Shown here piece by piece: positions 12,464 to 23,254 of a stretch of DNA of 64,000 nt; position 1 is the stretch's first letter; every line of letters begins with the position of its first letter. The notes beneath the pieces are model-generated. The model saw only the letters and a list, made by a program, of their open reading frames with translations, made no database searches and was not told where the DNA came from. The stretch is taken from the NCBI GenBank assembly GCA_025766275.1, contig JAFKAC010000004.1, positions 496,001 through 560,000 of the forward strand, read 5' to 3'. A program made the translations under genes and the position numbers. The stretch is from Lactarius indigo. Taxonomy: Eukaryota > Basidiomycota > Agaricomycetes > Russulales > Russulaceae.

Positions 12464-12986
12464 TGTCACGTTTCGACTCGTACGGACTATACGGATTGTG
12501 ACCCTTACTGTACCGGTTGCAACTACAGCGGTAAGGTAGATTAGTTGCGGACTTAACCACGGTGATACGGTAGTGCGATAGGAGATACGGTACGATGCTG
12601 ACTGATGATGGATGCCACTAATACTGGTAGTAGTGGTACTTGGTTTGAGATACTTACGCGATACGTTGGACACTACATTACGGTGACTCATAGCAGCGCT
12701 TGAAAGCCTGCTCTATCTGTATTTAAACTGTCTTGTGAAGACCAAGATACGCCATCTTGGTCTTCTTGAATCGTCACTTCTTTCTATTCTTCTTCATCTC
12801 TATTTCGTGTCATCTTTCGACTTCACTGCCTGTCAAGTAGAACGACTTCGGTGTGCCTACGCGCATTCACCAGAACATACGCCTTGGGCCTTCGTGCCTT
12901 CAAGCTAGGACCTCCCTGAGGGTTATCGCCGAGTTGTTACCGCCTCCGCCGAGCTCAAGTCGAGCTAACGTCGTGACGACGTTACA
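12464..12986 (+). mobile_element. 5' LTR of family 1 copy B
   Basis: A 523-bp LTR (TGTCACGTTTCG...GACGTTACA). It carries a TATTTAAA box at 12720-12727 and a perfect 12-bp inverted repeat (12737-12748 and 12754-12765, 5-bp spacer). The predicted transcription start, about 34 nt from the TATA box, falls at 12754. By eye it is about 96% identical to the 3' LTR at 20557, with differences mostly transitions. The left flank (GTTGG, copy D) and the right flank of copy B (CTCTG at 28960) do not match. Confidence 0.88.
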
Positions 12987-12988
12987 TT

Positions 12989-12999
12989 AAGACCAAGAT
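12989..12999 (+). other. Primer-binding site of copy B, complementary to its own mRNA 5' end
   Basis: AAGACCAAGAT begins 2 nt after the LTR. It is the exact reverse complement of ATCTTGGTCTT at 12754-12764, the predicted first 11 nt of the transcript. This is the self-priming layout established for Tf1 rather than a tRNA primer site. Confidence 0.65.
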
Positions 13000-13919
13000 A
13001 TCATCGTGGCCATAACAACAAGAGACCAGTGGACGAGCTTCCGTCCCTATTCACTCCCAAGAAGAGGAGAACGCAACATCCCCACGCGCTTTTTACAAGC
13101 TGCCAGTTGGAGGGAAAGACAAGAGGAAACCGGATACTTCGTAGAATTTAACGGACCTACCAGGTTCCGCCCAGTTGAGTTCAACTTCGACCACTTGTGT
13201 TGGGTGGAGGTTACTTGGAATCCCATAGACTCCCAGTGGGACGCAGTATGACCAGCAGGACCTAGGTACCAGTGCGACATTGACGCACGAGAGCTCAACA
13301 GTCGAGCTGATTGGGGCCCCATTGACGGGCAAGTACGAGAACACTCAACCGGAGAAGTGGTGTCCGAAGAAGGCGAACAAAGCCAAGAAGAAAGTGAAGG
13401 CCGAGAGCCAAATCAAACAGAAACAAGTGGAGGAGCAATACAAGATCTCCTTATCGAACGAGCTGAGTCCGCACACATCACAGAACCAGAACCGATTCAC
13501 ATCTGATCACCAGCTATCATGGCAACACTGACGCAGGCCATGGAAGAAGTGGCTATCGAAGAAGCGCGCGCAATAAGGAATGAGGCCCGCGAAATCCTCA
13601 TGCCTATCAATCCTGAAACAGGCGTACAAATGACTGTAGACAACGCGGCAATCTTTCGAGCAATAGGGTCGGACAGAGGAGACCCCCCGTCCGAACGACG
13701 ACCGGTAATAGAACTGCCCCCAGGAATGGGAGGGCCGGGAGATGACCCACCACCGCCACCTGGAGGAGGCGTTCCATTTGACCTGCGAAGGACCGAACCA
13801 CCGAGGGGACCACCCCACGCCCCGCCTGGAGGAGGAGGAGGCGGAGGAGGCGGCGACGGAAGAGGAGGTGGCGGAGGTGCGGGGGATAGAGGACACCCCA
13901 GCGAAAAGCTAACCGGCGA

Positions 13920-14660
13920 TGTCACGAACTCCCTTGTTACCTTTTCCTTTCTTGTCCTTATCTGATCCATCTCCTTTCCTGACTGTTACCTTTCCTGGAC
14001 CCATGCTTCCCCTTTATCTGATCGTTCTAGCACCTTCGGTGCTATTCTCGCCCACCCTTCTTCTGCCTTGCTGGCATGACGCCATCTTGCACGATGTTGA
14101 CACCATCTTGCCAGCACATTAGTCTATCTATAGCAACCAGTAGCATTATGCGCTCAGGCGCAATCCTGTACTATATAAGGAACCCTGTAGTGCGCCTTAG
14201 CTCCTTAGCTTTGGCTTAATCAACTATCTGCGTTGTATCTCCATTGACTCCTTGAGTGCCTCAGTCCCTTCAGCACTCAAGCCCTTGACCCAGAACCTCC
14301 GACCCTTGACCCTTATCCCCTTTGGGTCATTCCCCTCTCAGCCTCTGTGCAGGCTTCCCCTTGACTTCGCTCTCATCCCCTTCCTGTCTTACTGGTCAGC
14401 CCAGTGACACGTGACCTTTGGACTTAGGCCACCGAGCTCGTCCATTGCCACACGACTCAGTCACCTTATCACAAGGGACTGTTACAGACGGACCTCCCCA
14501 CCTTAGCACAGGGGGATTGTTGCAGACTCAGCTACCTCAGCGCAGGAGCTGTTACAGAAGACCTTAGGAGTCCTTCCACTCAGTGGGGATCCAACTCAGA
14601 GTCCTTTGCCTCAGGCAGGATCTGTTACAGAACGACGCACGCCCCCGCAGAGGCGTGACA
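13920..14660 (+). mobile_element. Solo LTR of an unrelated LTR element inside gag of copy B
   Basis: The 741-bp segment starts TGTCACGAACTCC and ends GAGGCGTGACA, flanked by a perfect 5-bp duplication GGCGA (13915-13919 and 14661-14665). A TATATAA box lies near 14173. Beyond the TGTCAC start it is unlike family 1 or family 2 LTRs, so it marks a third element family. Excising it with one GGCGA restores the gag frame (Gly-Glu-Pro-Pro). Confidence 0.93.
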
Positions 14661-15787
14661 GGCGAGCCACCTTCCATCTTTGACGGAGACAGACTTAAGG
14701 TCGACCAATTTCTTACACAGTGGCATGTCTACTGGGGCATGAATCTGGACGCCCCCATTATGCGAAACGACTACAGGAGGTGCCTCCTGTTCCTCTCATA
14801 TATCAAAGGAGGGGCAGTCAGCGAATGGGTTTTATCCTTCCTGAACTGGCTCAATTGACAAATACAACGAGGGATTGACCCCTATACCCGGGGCCTATGG
14901 GACGCCGTGGCGGACAGTTTCAGCCAGCGGTTCGAAAACACGCTGGAAAGGGAGCAAGCACAGGCCATATTACAAAAAGGCTTCAAGATGGTAGGGGAGG
15001 ACATTGACAAGTACGTCAACGACTTCGAGCAGCTGGCGCGGAAAGCTCACTACCACCTCAATGAACCCCAAACCATTGACTTGTTCACATCGGGTTTGCC
15101 CAAGGAATTATTCAAGAACGCGTTCCAATTTGATGAGCCAATAACGTTCAACGACTGGAAAAGGGCCGTCCTAAAGCAGCAGAAGAACTACATCCACCTT
15201 AAAGCAAGGCTCAACGAGTACAAGAGCACGACGACTCAGCCAAAGAAACAGACTGGCAACGCAGGATGGGCACTTCCACAGAACCTACCACAAACTAACC
15301 CATGGGTGATGGATACCTCCACCGACCGCGCCAAGGTACGGCTGGCCGGGTCTGAAGACATCGACTTTAACAAGTTACCCCATCACGATTGGCCAACGCC
15401 ACCCTTCCCACCGTGGGGCGGCCCTGGAGCCAGAGGACGAGGAAGAGGCGGATCCAGAAGGGACCTAAGGAACGTCCTTTGTTACAATTGTAACGCTCCA
15501 GGACACCTCTCACGAAACTGCCCATACCCCCGACAACAGAGACAGTGGCAAAACGCCCCATCCAGCAGCAGGATGACGGAGACCGCCTGGCCAACACAAT
15601 GGCCGGGATCCCCGGGCCCCACGTCTCAGTATGAGCCATCGCTGCCGGGATATGCAACGCCAGCGCCCAGCGCGACACCTGCGCCTCAAATCAAGGCAGT
15701 AAAAACGGCAGGAGAACAAGCGAAGGAGTGGCTAACACAGGTGGCCAATAGTACGGATGAGGTGAAAGACCTCATATTGCAAGATCT

Positions 15788-18700
15788 ATGGGGGAAAGAG
15801 GGTTTTCAAAGCACCTGAACCCGTCAGTCTGGGTGAGGGCCTTACAATGTAATTCTGTAATTGTGACAACGCGCTACCAATCGCTACAAATTCCAGTGAC
15901 TGTCCGAACGAATTACCAAACGACTGAAACAAACGCGTTAGTGGACTCTGGAGCCACTGACAACTTCATCAAACCAGGAATGGCGGCCCGGGCAGGAATC
16001 CCGATATGGCCGTTAGAAACGCCGTGCAAGATATGGAACATAGATAACACGGAAAACAAAGCTGGGTTAATCACTCATTACGTTAACCTGGAAGTGAAAA
16101 CACGAGAACAGATCAAGAAGATGACCTTCTTGGTCACAGACCTTGGCAGCGAAAACATGGTACTGGGCTACCCGTGGCTAAGCGCCTTCGAACCCACAAT
16201 CAGTTGGGCAACAGCAACCGTGCATCCGGATATGCAACCGGTAGTCTTGGCTACTACCGAAGAACTACTTACCGTACCCGCCATACGAGCTCTAATAACG
16301 ACAGAAAAGGAGGCGATTGTCCAAGAACTAGAAGAAGAAACCTTCGCACGGGCCACCACTTCGACAGAGTTGGCTATATCAGCAAAACAACAACAAACGG
16401 CAGCCGTGCTGCCACCGGTATATGCAGAATTCAGTACGTTATTCAACGAGCAGGCCTCGCATCGCTTCCCTCCATCAAGACCCTGGGATCACGCCATCGA
16501 CTTCAAACCATCGGCGCCAGCGGCGATTGATTGTAAAATATACCCCATGACGCAAAAAGAAGAAGGCGAATTGCGGGACTTCCTCGATGAGAAGCTGAAA
16601 CAGGGTTATTTACGCCCCTCCATTTCCCCGTACGCATCATCCTTCTTCTTCATTAAAAAGAAGGACGGAAAGCTACGCCCTGTACAGGACTATCACATTA
16701 TTAATTCCCACACCATTCGCAATCAGTATCCGCTGCCGCTGATCCAAGACCTCATCCTCGACCTCAGTAACGCGCACATCTATACCAAACTCGACATCCG
16801 CTGGGGCTACAACAACATCCGCATTCGGGACGGGGACCAGGAGAAAGCGGCGTTCAAAACCAAATTTGGTCTTTTCGAGCCCACGGTCATGTTCTTCGGC
16901 CTCACCAACTCCCCTGCCACTTTCCAGGCGATGATGAACCACATATACCATGACACGATCGCAAAGCACGAACGTCTGGGGACCACGATACGTGTTTATA
17001 TGGATGATATTGGCATAGCCACTCATTTTGACCACGACCTAGCGGCTCATATCGATGCTGTGCGTGACATTTTGCGCGTCGCACGCGAACACGACCTCTA
17101 TTTCAAGCTCGAGAAATGCCTGTTCCACCAGCCGCGGATGGATTACCTGGGGGTAATCCTTGAAAGGGGGGTGACCCGAATGGACCCCGTAAAAGTTCAA
17201 GGCATTAAAGACTGGCCGACACCAACCAAAGTCAAAGATGTTCGGTCATTCCTTGGCTTTTGTAACTTTTACCAACTTTTTATCTGCGGTTTCGCGACTC
17301 ACACCAAGCCACTCACCAAACTGACGCGAAAAGACGAAGAATGGCGATGGACCAAAGAGGAAGACAAGGCGTTCAACACCCTCAAGCGCCTCGTGACCGA
17401 AGAACCAGTGCTGGCACACCCAGTCCTCCAAGACCCGTTTGAATTGGAGGTTGACGCCTCCGGATATGCGGTGGGAGCCGTATTATTACAACGAAAATCG
17501 GACGGAAAGCGACACCCCATAGGCTACTACTCGGCCACACTCTCGGAAGCAGAGCGAAACTACGACATTTACGACTTAGAACTGCTCGCAATAGTCAAGG
17601 CATTGCGAAACTGGAGACCACTGCTCGCAGGAGCCCCACACAAAATCAAAATCTACTCCGACCATCTCAACCTACAGTATTGGAAGTCACCGCAGAAGAT
17701 CAGCAGACGAGTTGCAAGGGAGGTGCTTGAACTTTCTGAATACGACTTTGAAATTCACCACATCAAAGGAAAGAACAACGGCAGAGCAGATGCCCTATCA
17801 AGACGACCAGACTACGACCAAGGGATAAGCGACAACAGCGAAGTTGTCGTCCTACCCCCTGAAGTCTTCGCAAGAGCTCTCAACGTCGCGCGCACCTTCA
17901 TCGCAAACCCAAACCTGCTGCAACCACGTCACCAACAAGACAACGAAGTAATCAAGATGTGGGTAGACCCCCATCGCCTCAAAAAGATAGAAGGAGAATG
18001 GTACAAAGATGGCAAGTTCGTAATAACCGGACCTGCCTCCGTATACCGCGTACTAATACACGATCACCACGACCTGCCAATACACGGCCACCCTGGGGTG
18101 GCAAGAACGCAACGAATCCTAGAACGACAGTACTGGTGGCCGCGACTGCGAAGGGACGTATACGAATACGTGCAGGGTTGTGCGGAATGCCAACGGAACA
18201 AAGTGAATACGAGACCCATATGAGCGGCGTTACATCCTATCACGCCAGTATTGGACGCCGTACCCTTCCAAACTGTAGCCGTCGACTTCATTACCAAACT
18301 CCCACCGTCACAAGGATACGACAGTATACTGACCGTCACGGATCACGACTGTAGCAAGGCCTCCATCTTCATCCCGTGCCGAGAAGAAATAATGGCCGAG
18401 GAGACAGCTGCCCTGTATGTCGCTCACGTGTTCAAATGTTTCAGATTACCACGCAAATGTATTAGTGACAGGGACCCACGATTTGCGTTGAAATTCACTA
18501 GAGAAATATGTCGGGTCCTGGGCATTCAACAAAACATATCAACGGCGTATCACCCACGCACCGACAGACAGTCTGAGCGAACCAACCAATGGTTGGAACA
18601 ATATCTACGTTTCTGGGTGAATGAGCGGCAAGATAACTGGGCCGCTTATCTACCAATTGCCGAATTCGCGCACAACAACTGGCCACACGAGCACACGAAG

Positions 18701-20527
18701 CAGTCGCCATTTCAGCTCCTGATGGGGTATGATCCACAAGCGGACTGGACTGATAAGCCATCCCCTCTTCCCCAGGTCACAAGACGACTGATGCAGCTAA
18801 AAGAGGCCAGAAAGGACGCCCAACATCTCATAAAACGGGCGCAAGAAGCGTGGGTCTGCAACAAAGATACGCCCAAGTTCAAGATAGGAGACCTTGTGTG
18901 GCTAGAAGGCAAACATCTCCGGACCAATCAGCCCACGGCGAAATTAGCGGCGCGACGCCACAGGCCATTCCGGGTGACACAGGTGATGTCCCCTTACAAC
19001 TATCGATTAGAACTTCCTGTCCAGTGGAGCATTCACCCAGTGTTCCACATCGATCTTCTCACGCCATACAAACAAACCCCCCTTCACGGGGAGAGTTTCA
19101 CACGACCACCGCCCGAGTTGATTGATGGGGAAGAAGAATACGAAGTCGAGGCCATTCTGGACTCCCGGCACTTCGGCAGAGGAAGGTGACTCCAATACCT
19201 CGTCAAATGGAAGGGGTACCCAGACTCGGAGAATCAGTGGGTCAACAAAGATGATGTCTTCGCGCCGGAAGCGCTTCGCCTTTATCAGGACGCGCAGGCA
19301 CACAGGACAACGGTTAAAAGGGATGCGATCCATACCAAGGAGAGTCATCCCCTCTTCCTTCGCTCCACCTGTACTCTCATGCCCACTTCCCCTCTGCGAC
19401 ATGTCACCCAAGCGATCCTCCTCGACTCCCTTGCAGCAGATGCTCGGGCCCTCCTCGCTGAAGACGATGAGACCGAGATTCCCAATGCCCAAATCACCCC
19501 GTACACACCTGTCGGCCAGCCAGAGGGCCGCATCACCGCTCAAGAATGGGCGAACGTCCTTGCCCGATTCCCAGACCCCACGCAACAGCCCGATGACGAA
19601 TCCGCCGTCGTCCACGTCTTTCGAGATGAACACGGTGAGCGCGAGCCCATCGCTGCCATCCCCCCAAGCGACAACCTCATCAGCATTCGTGGAGTTTTCC
19701 CGAGCAACGACGAGCGTTCAAGCTCTCCTGGAGTACGAGTTGGACGGGTGGAGGAGGGTAGCGGCGGAGTGGCAGAAGGAACAGTTAGACTCAGCCGCGG
19801 CCCGACTGAGAGAGATGCGCAAGCGGCGGCAGTGATGGAGGCTGCTGAGGCTGGCCATGACGACGACAATTACTACCCGGCACGCCACGCCTTCCTTCGA
19901 ACGAAAGGCGACCCTACTAATCCCCGCATCACACCCTGGCTCGTCAACTCTGACGGGTCCGCCATGTACCGAGGACGTGTGCGTGTACCAGGCGCCACCG
20001 AGCACCGTCCCTTCACTGCCACTGATGACCCCGCGCACGTTATTGCGCCTGAAGGGTTCCGGGCAAATAGACGACCCCATCACATTCCATACCCCATCAC
20101 CAGGCCCGACGGAGTAGAGAGGGACGCTTCACACGTCCAGATCATTGGAGGGGCGGACCCCATTATACTGGGGGTCATACCGGGCTCTCCCCACTTGTAC
20201 GGTAAGCCCCTCTATGCCGAGCCTCATGTCAACGCCGCGCTGCGCCCCACGTACCCCCACGAAGGTCTCGTCATCTTCGCTGCGGACCACATTACGGACT
20301 GCGCTCTCAACCGCATCAACGACGAGACACTCACGGCGGAAGTCATGCGCTACCACACGGCCAGCTTCGAGCTGGAGCGACTCCGGGCCAGGGTGGCGCA
20401 GCTGCGGGACATGATCGCATGCGCACAGAGCGACAGGCAAGACTCCATCTATAGGTTGGAGCGCGCCACTGCACTCGAACGCATCGCCGACGAGCAGCGG
20501 GATTGGCCGGCAAGGGACTTTCGGTGA
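15788..20527 (+). pseudogene. Pol of family 1 copy B
   Basis: One frame carries protease (DSGATDNF near 15950), RT (YMDDIG near 16998), RNase H (VDASGYAVG near 17450), integrase (HHCC near 18070-18200, core from 18285), a chromodomain (about 19130-19260) and the long C-terminal extension. Only two stops break it: TGA at 18221 and at 19187, both at Arg codon positions in the other copies. Unlike copy A it is intact through protease-RT-RNase H and is the best reference for this family. Family 2 sits in its 3' LTR. Confidence 0.92.
15800..15806 (+). promoter_or_regulatory. -1 frameshift heptamer GGGTTTT at gag/pol junction, copy B
   Basis: The bases read G GGT TTT in the gag frame, 10 nt before the gag stop, and a -1 slip enters the pol frame. 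It is conserved with copy A, although the upstream GGGAAAA of copy A is not preserved here. Confidence 0.6.
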
Positions 20528-20556
20528 GTCGGGGTCTCATGCTGAAAAGGGGGTGA

Positions 20557-21064
20557 TGTCACATTTCGACTCGTACGGACTATACGGATTGTGACCCTTA
20601 CTGTACCGGTTGCAACTACGGCGGTAAGGTAGATTAGTTGTGGACTTAACCACGGTGATACAGTAGTGCGATAGGAGATACGGTACGATGCTGACTGATG
20701 ACGGACGCCACTAATACTGGTAGTAGTGGTACTTGGTTTGAGATACTTACACGATACGTTGGACGCTACATTACGGTGACTCATAGCAGCGCTTGAAAGC
20801 CTGCTCGACTTGTATTTAAACTGTCTTGTGAAGACCAAGATACGCCATCTTGGTCTTCTTGAATCGTCACTTGTTTCTATTTCTCTTCATCTCTGTTTCG
20901 TGTCATCTTTCAACTTCACTGCCTGTCAAGTAGAACGACTTTGGTGTGCCTACACGCATTCACCAGAACATATGCCTTGGGCCTTCGTGCCTTCAAGCTA
21001 GGACCTCCCTGAGGGTTATCGCCGAGTTGTTACCACCTCCGCCGAGCTCAAGTCGAGCTAACGT
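20557..21064 (+). mobile_element. 3' LTR of family 1 copy B, left part
   Basis: The LTR starts TGTCACATTTCG after the tract AAAAGGGGGTGA. It is interrupted at 21064 by family 2, 15 bp before its end. The target AACGT is duplicated at 21060-21064 and 28940-28944, and the rest of the LTR is at 28945-28959. Confidence 0.92.
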
Positions 21065-21633
21065 TGTAACGCCACTACAGGGGCGTTGAGTACGGCCTGT
21101 ACTGAGTCAGTCTGTCACTTCGGTAGTCAAAGCTCAAAGGCTCGACTTCAGTAGAAATGATGCACAAGAGTCACAAGGACGCACGTCACTTGGACTGTAG
21201 AGGAAGGCTAAGACTCGAAGGCCTAGCAAAGACGAGGATCGGGGGACAAGGAGACTCCGCGTAGACGAGTGTAGTATTACACAAGAAGTCTAGTCTACCG
21301 TACAAGCTAGGTATGACTAGGGTTAAATAGAGATCGTACTGTATGATCGCTACAAACAGATGGCGCCATCGCCAATTCGAGGAAGAAAGGAGGAGACATA
21401 TAGGGAACAAAGCAAGGCTATACCGAGAGTAATGGAGAATCACGCGGGGTCGCGCGTGAGAGGGAACAGGTCGGAAACTACCACATATCGAGCTATATCG
21501 GAAGAGAACGTCGATAAGCAAGGCGCGTGATGGGAACCGGGTAATCGTAAGGTCCGCGTAATCGTACAGGGCTCGTATCGTGTGGGAAGGGAGTAATGGT
21601 AAGGAAAGAGACGAGTCCAAGGAAATCGTAACA
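21065..21633 (-). mobile_element. 3' LTR of family 2
   Basis: A 569-bp direct repeat of 28371-28939, with TG...CA ends on the element strand (TGTTACG...GGCGTTACA). The polypurine tract of the element adjoins at 21634-21643. Confidence 0.95.
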
Positions 21634-21667
21634 TTACCCCCCGTCTTGGTCTGAAGACGCCTCGACT

Positions 21668-23254
21668 TCAGGACTCCGGGTCTATGAGGTCATAGATGTC
21701 AGCATCGAGGTCATTTTCTGGCCACGGAGAAATGTCGAGTCGACAGTAATGCGTTTTGAGGAAAAGGAAGGGCCCGCGTTTGCCGCACTTGCGACACATT
21801 TCGTACTGTGGACACCTAATCTCGTCATGATTGGCATCAGTGCGAAAGCACCGCCCACACCACCGTCCTTGGGTGTGGGCGGCAGTCGTTGGTGGTTCGG
21901 GGACGGTAAATGAAGTGGTGGCCTCCGCAGCCACTGCTTGTCGTATGCGTTCGTCTGCCTGATGGGTCGTGATCACTTCTTCGACCATGTCGGCACGACG
22001 GAATATGCAGCGATGAGATTGGTGTTCTTGGCTCTGGCAGTGTCGACAGGCAGGTCGTGGTCTGGTGGGGCAATCGCGTACGATGTGATGGGGGCTGTTG
22101 CAATGATAGCAGTGTCGGCGGCGGGGTTTATCGGCGAGACGGGGGAACTCTAATGGTCCTCCGCGTCGTGGAGAGAATGGGATGGCGTAGCGGGAGTGGC
22201 GAAGTGGGGCTGGTAGGGCCGTCATACGCGCATATTCGTTGCCGATGGTGGCCAGCGCCCCTGCGTACTGAAGGCGTCTTTTAGTACTGGCTAGCATCAG
22301 GTCGACCGTGAGTCGCTCCGCTCGCAGCTTGCGTGTGTCCTCCTCCAGCTTTTCGTACTTCTCGTCGAGTTCTTTGAGCGCCAAGAGTCCCGTCCTTAGC
22401 CTAGTGATCTCGGCCGTGAGACGAGGTGAATTAAGCTCTATGAGTGTCTCATCCAGAGCACAGGCGCGGATGTCGTGAGGGTCAAAGAACTGTAGTTGTT
22501 CCGCTGTCAAAGGGGGCGCCGAGACATTCGGCCGAAGTGACGAGAGGTAAACCTCCTCTCCATAGTGAGGCTGTCCCATGCCCATCGTCCCCACTACCTC
22601 GGTGAATCCCTTGCGATAGTAAATATACTTCGCTGAGTTAGACCCACCATCTGGTAGTGGGATCTGTAATGGGTAATATTTGGGGGTACCAGGGAGGTTG
22701 GGAAAGAATGGAGCGCCTGGGTCATCTGTATCGTTAGGAGGGGAGTCGGGTCGGTTGTAGTCAATGGGGGTGTGGACGCGGACTGGGGTAAACGGCTCTA
22801 GAGGCGGAGGTGGCGTGGACGATGGGGAAGATGGTGGTGATTGAGATCGTGGTTCAGGTGGGGGGGTCGACTGTTGCTGGGGAGGTGGTGTTGGAGAGTA
22901 TTGCCCTTCCTCCGGTGTTGACGGGGTAAGTTCCCCGGGTTCTCGTTCGATCGGGATGGGAGTGGCGACGGTAATGTGTTGGGGAGACGGTGGTGGTGAT
23001 AGGCGGGGAATGCCGGTGAGGTCGAGGGTGACGATCCCTTGTTCAAGGGCAGCTTCGAGTTGGGGGTTGCTGAGGATGTTAACGAGAGTGGTGTCGGATA
23101 CTGGAGTGTCGGTCATTGTTGCGTTGGGGAATGCGGTACTGTGAACGAGGGGTGTTCTTATATCGTTCGTCCAGCCCCTTTGGCGGTCGGATATCGTTGG
23201 TAGAAGTCTTTGATGACGTCTGTGGCGTGGGTCATGTTTGTTGCGGGTTCCCAT
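21668..23254 (-). CDS. ORF3 of family 2: accessory protein with CCHC zinc knuckles
   Basis: The frame is open for 528 codons. It overlaps the end of pol by 97 nt in the -1 frame, and its first ATG outside pol is at 23116, about 40 nt after the pol stop. The N-terminal third is rich in Pro, Ser and Thr. A middle segment ends in a long amphipathic helix (LTAEITRLRTGL onward, about 22420-22270). The C-terminal part has two CX2CX4HX4C knuckles (CYHCNSPHHIVRDC and CRHCQSQEHQSHRC, about 22105-22005) and two further Cys/His clusters. The middle segment resembles the Pol C-terminal extension of family 1. A nucleic-acid-binding role is inferred; the real function is unknown. Confidence 0.8.
   Translation of the reverse strand: MGTRNKHDPRHRRHQRLLPTISDRQRGWTNDIRTPLVHSTAFPNATMTDTPVSDTTLVNILSNPQLEAALEQGIVTLDLTGIPRLSPPPSPQHITVATPIPIEREPGELTPSTPEEGQYSPTPPPQQQSTPPPEPRSQSPPSSPSSTPPPPLEPFTPVRVHTPIDYNRPDSPPNDTDDPGAPFFPNLPGTPKYYPLQIPLPDGGSNSAKYIYYRKGFTEVVGTMGMGQPHYGEEVYLSSLRPNVSAPPLTAEQLQFFDPHDIRACALDETLIELNSPRLTAEITRLRTGLLALKELDEKYEKLEEDTRKLRAERLTVDLMLASTKRRLQYAGALATIGNEYARMTALPAPLRHSRYAIPFSPRRGGPLEFPRLADKPRRRHCYHCNSPHHIVRDCPTRPRPACRHCQSQEHQSHRCIFRRADMVEEVITTHQADERIRQAVAAEATTSFTVPEPPTTAAHTQGRWCGRCFRTDANHDEIRCPQYEMCRKCGKRGPFLFLKTHYCRLDISPWPENDLDADIYDLIDPES

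Larger units (their letters stand above)
13006..15818 (+). pseudogene. Gag of family 1 copy B, interrupted by a solo LTR
   Basis: The open frame starts just after the primer-binding site with GTG (13006), not ATG; the first usable in-frame ATG is at 13519. The N-terminal part (about 13006-13500) resembles the N-terminus of family 2 Gag. A Pro/Gly-rich stretch follows (about 13710-13890), then the capsid region and a zinc knuckle (CYNCNAPGHLSRNC, about 15484-15525). In-frame TGA codons lie at 13249, 13504 and 14856, and a 741-bp LTR splits the gene at 13920. It ends at 15816-15818, overlapping pol in the -1 frame. Confidence 0.85.

Noticed and set aside
13497..13970. A Pro/Gly-rich minus-strand ORF
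   Set aside because: Antisense of the Gly/Pro-rich part of gag; low-complexity shadow.
21186..21620. A 144-codon minus-strand ORF present identically at 28492-28926
   Set aside because: It lies wholly inside the two LTRs of family 2, so its identity follows from LTR identity. It has no recognisable domain.
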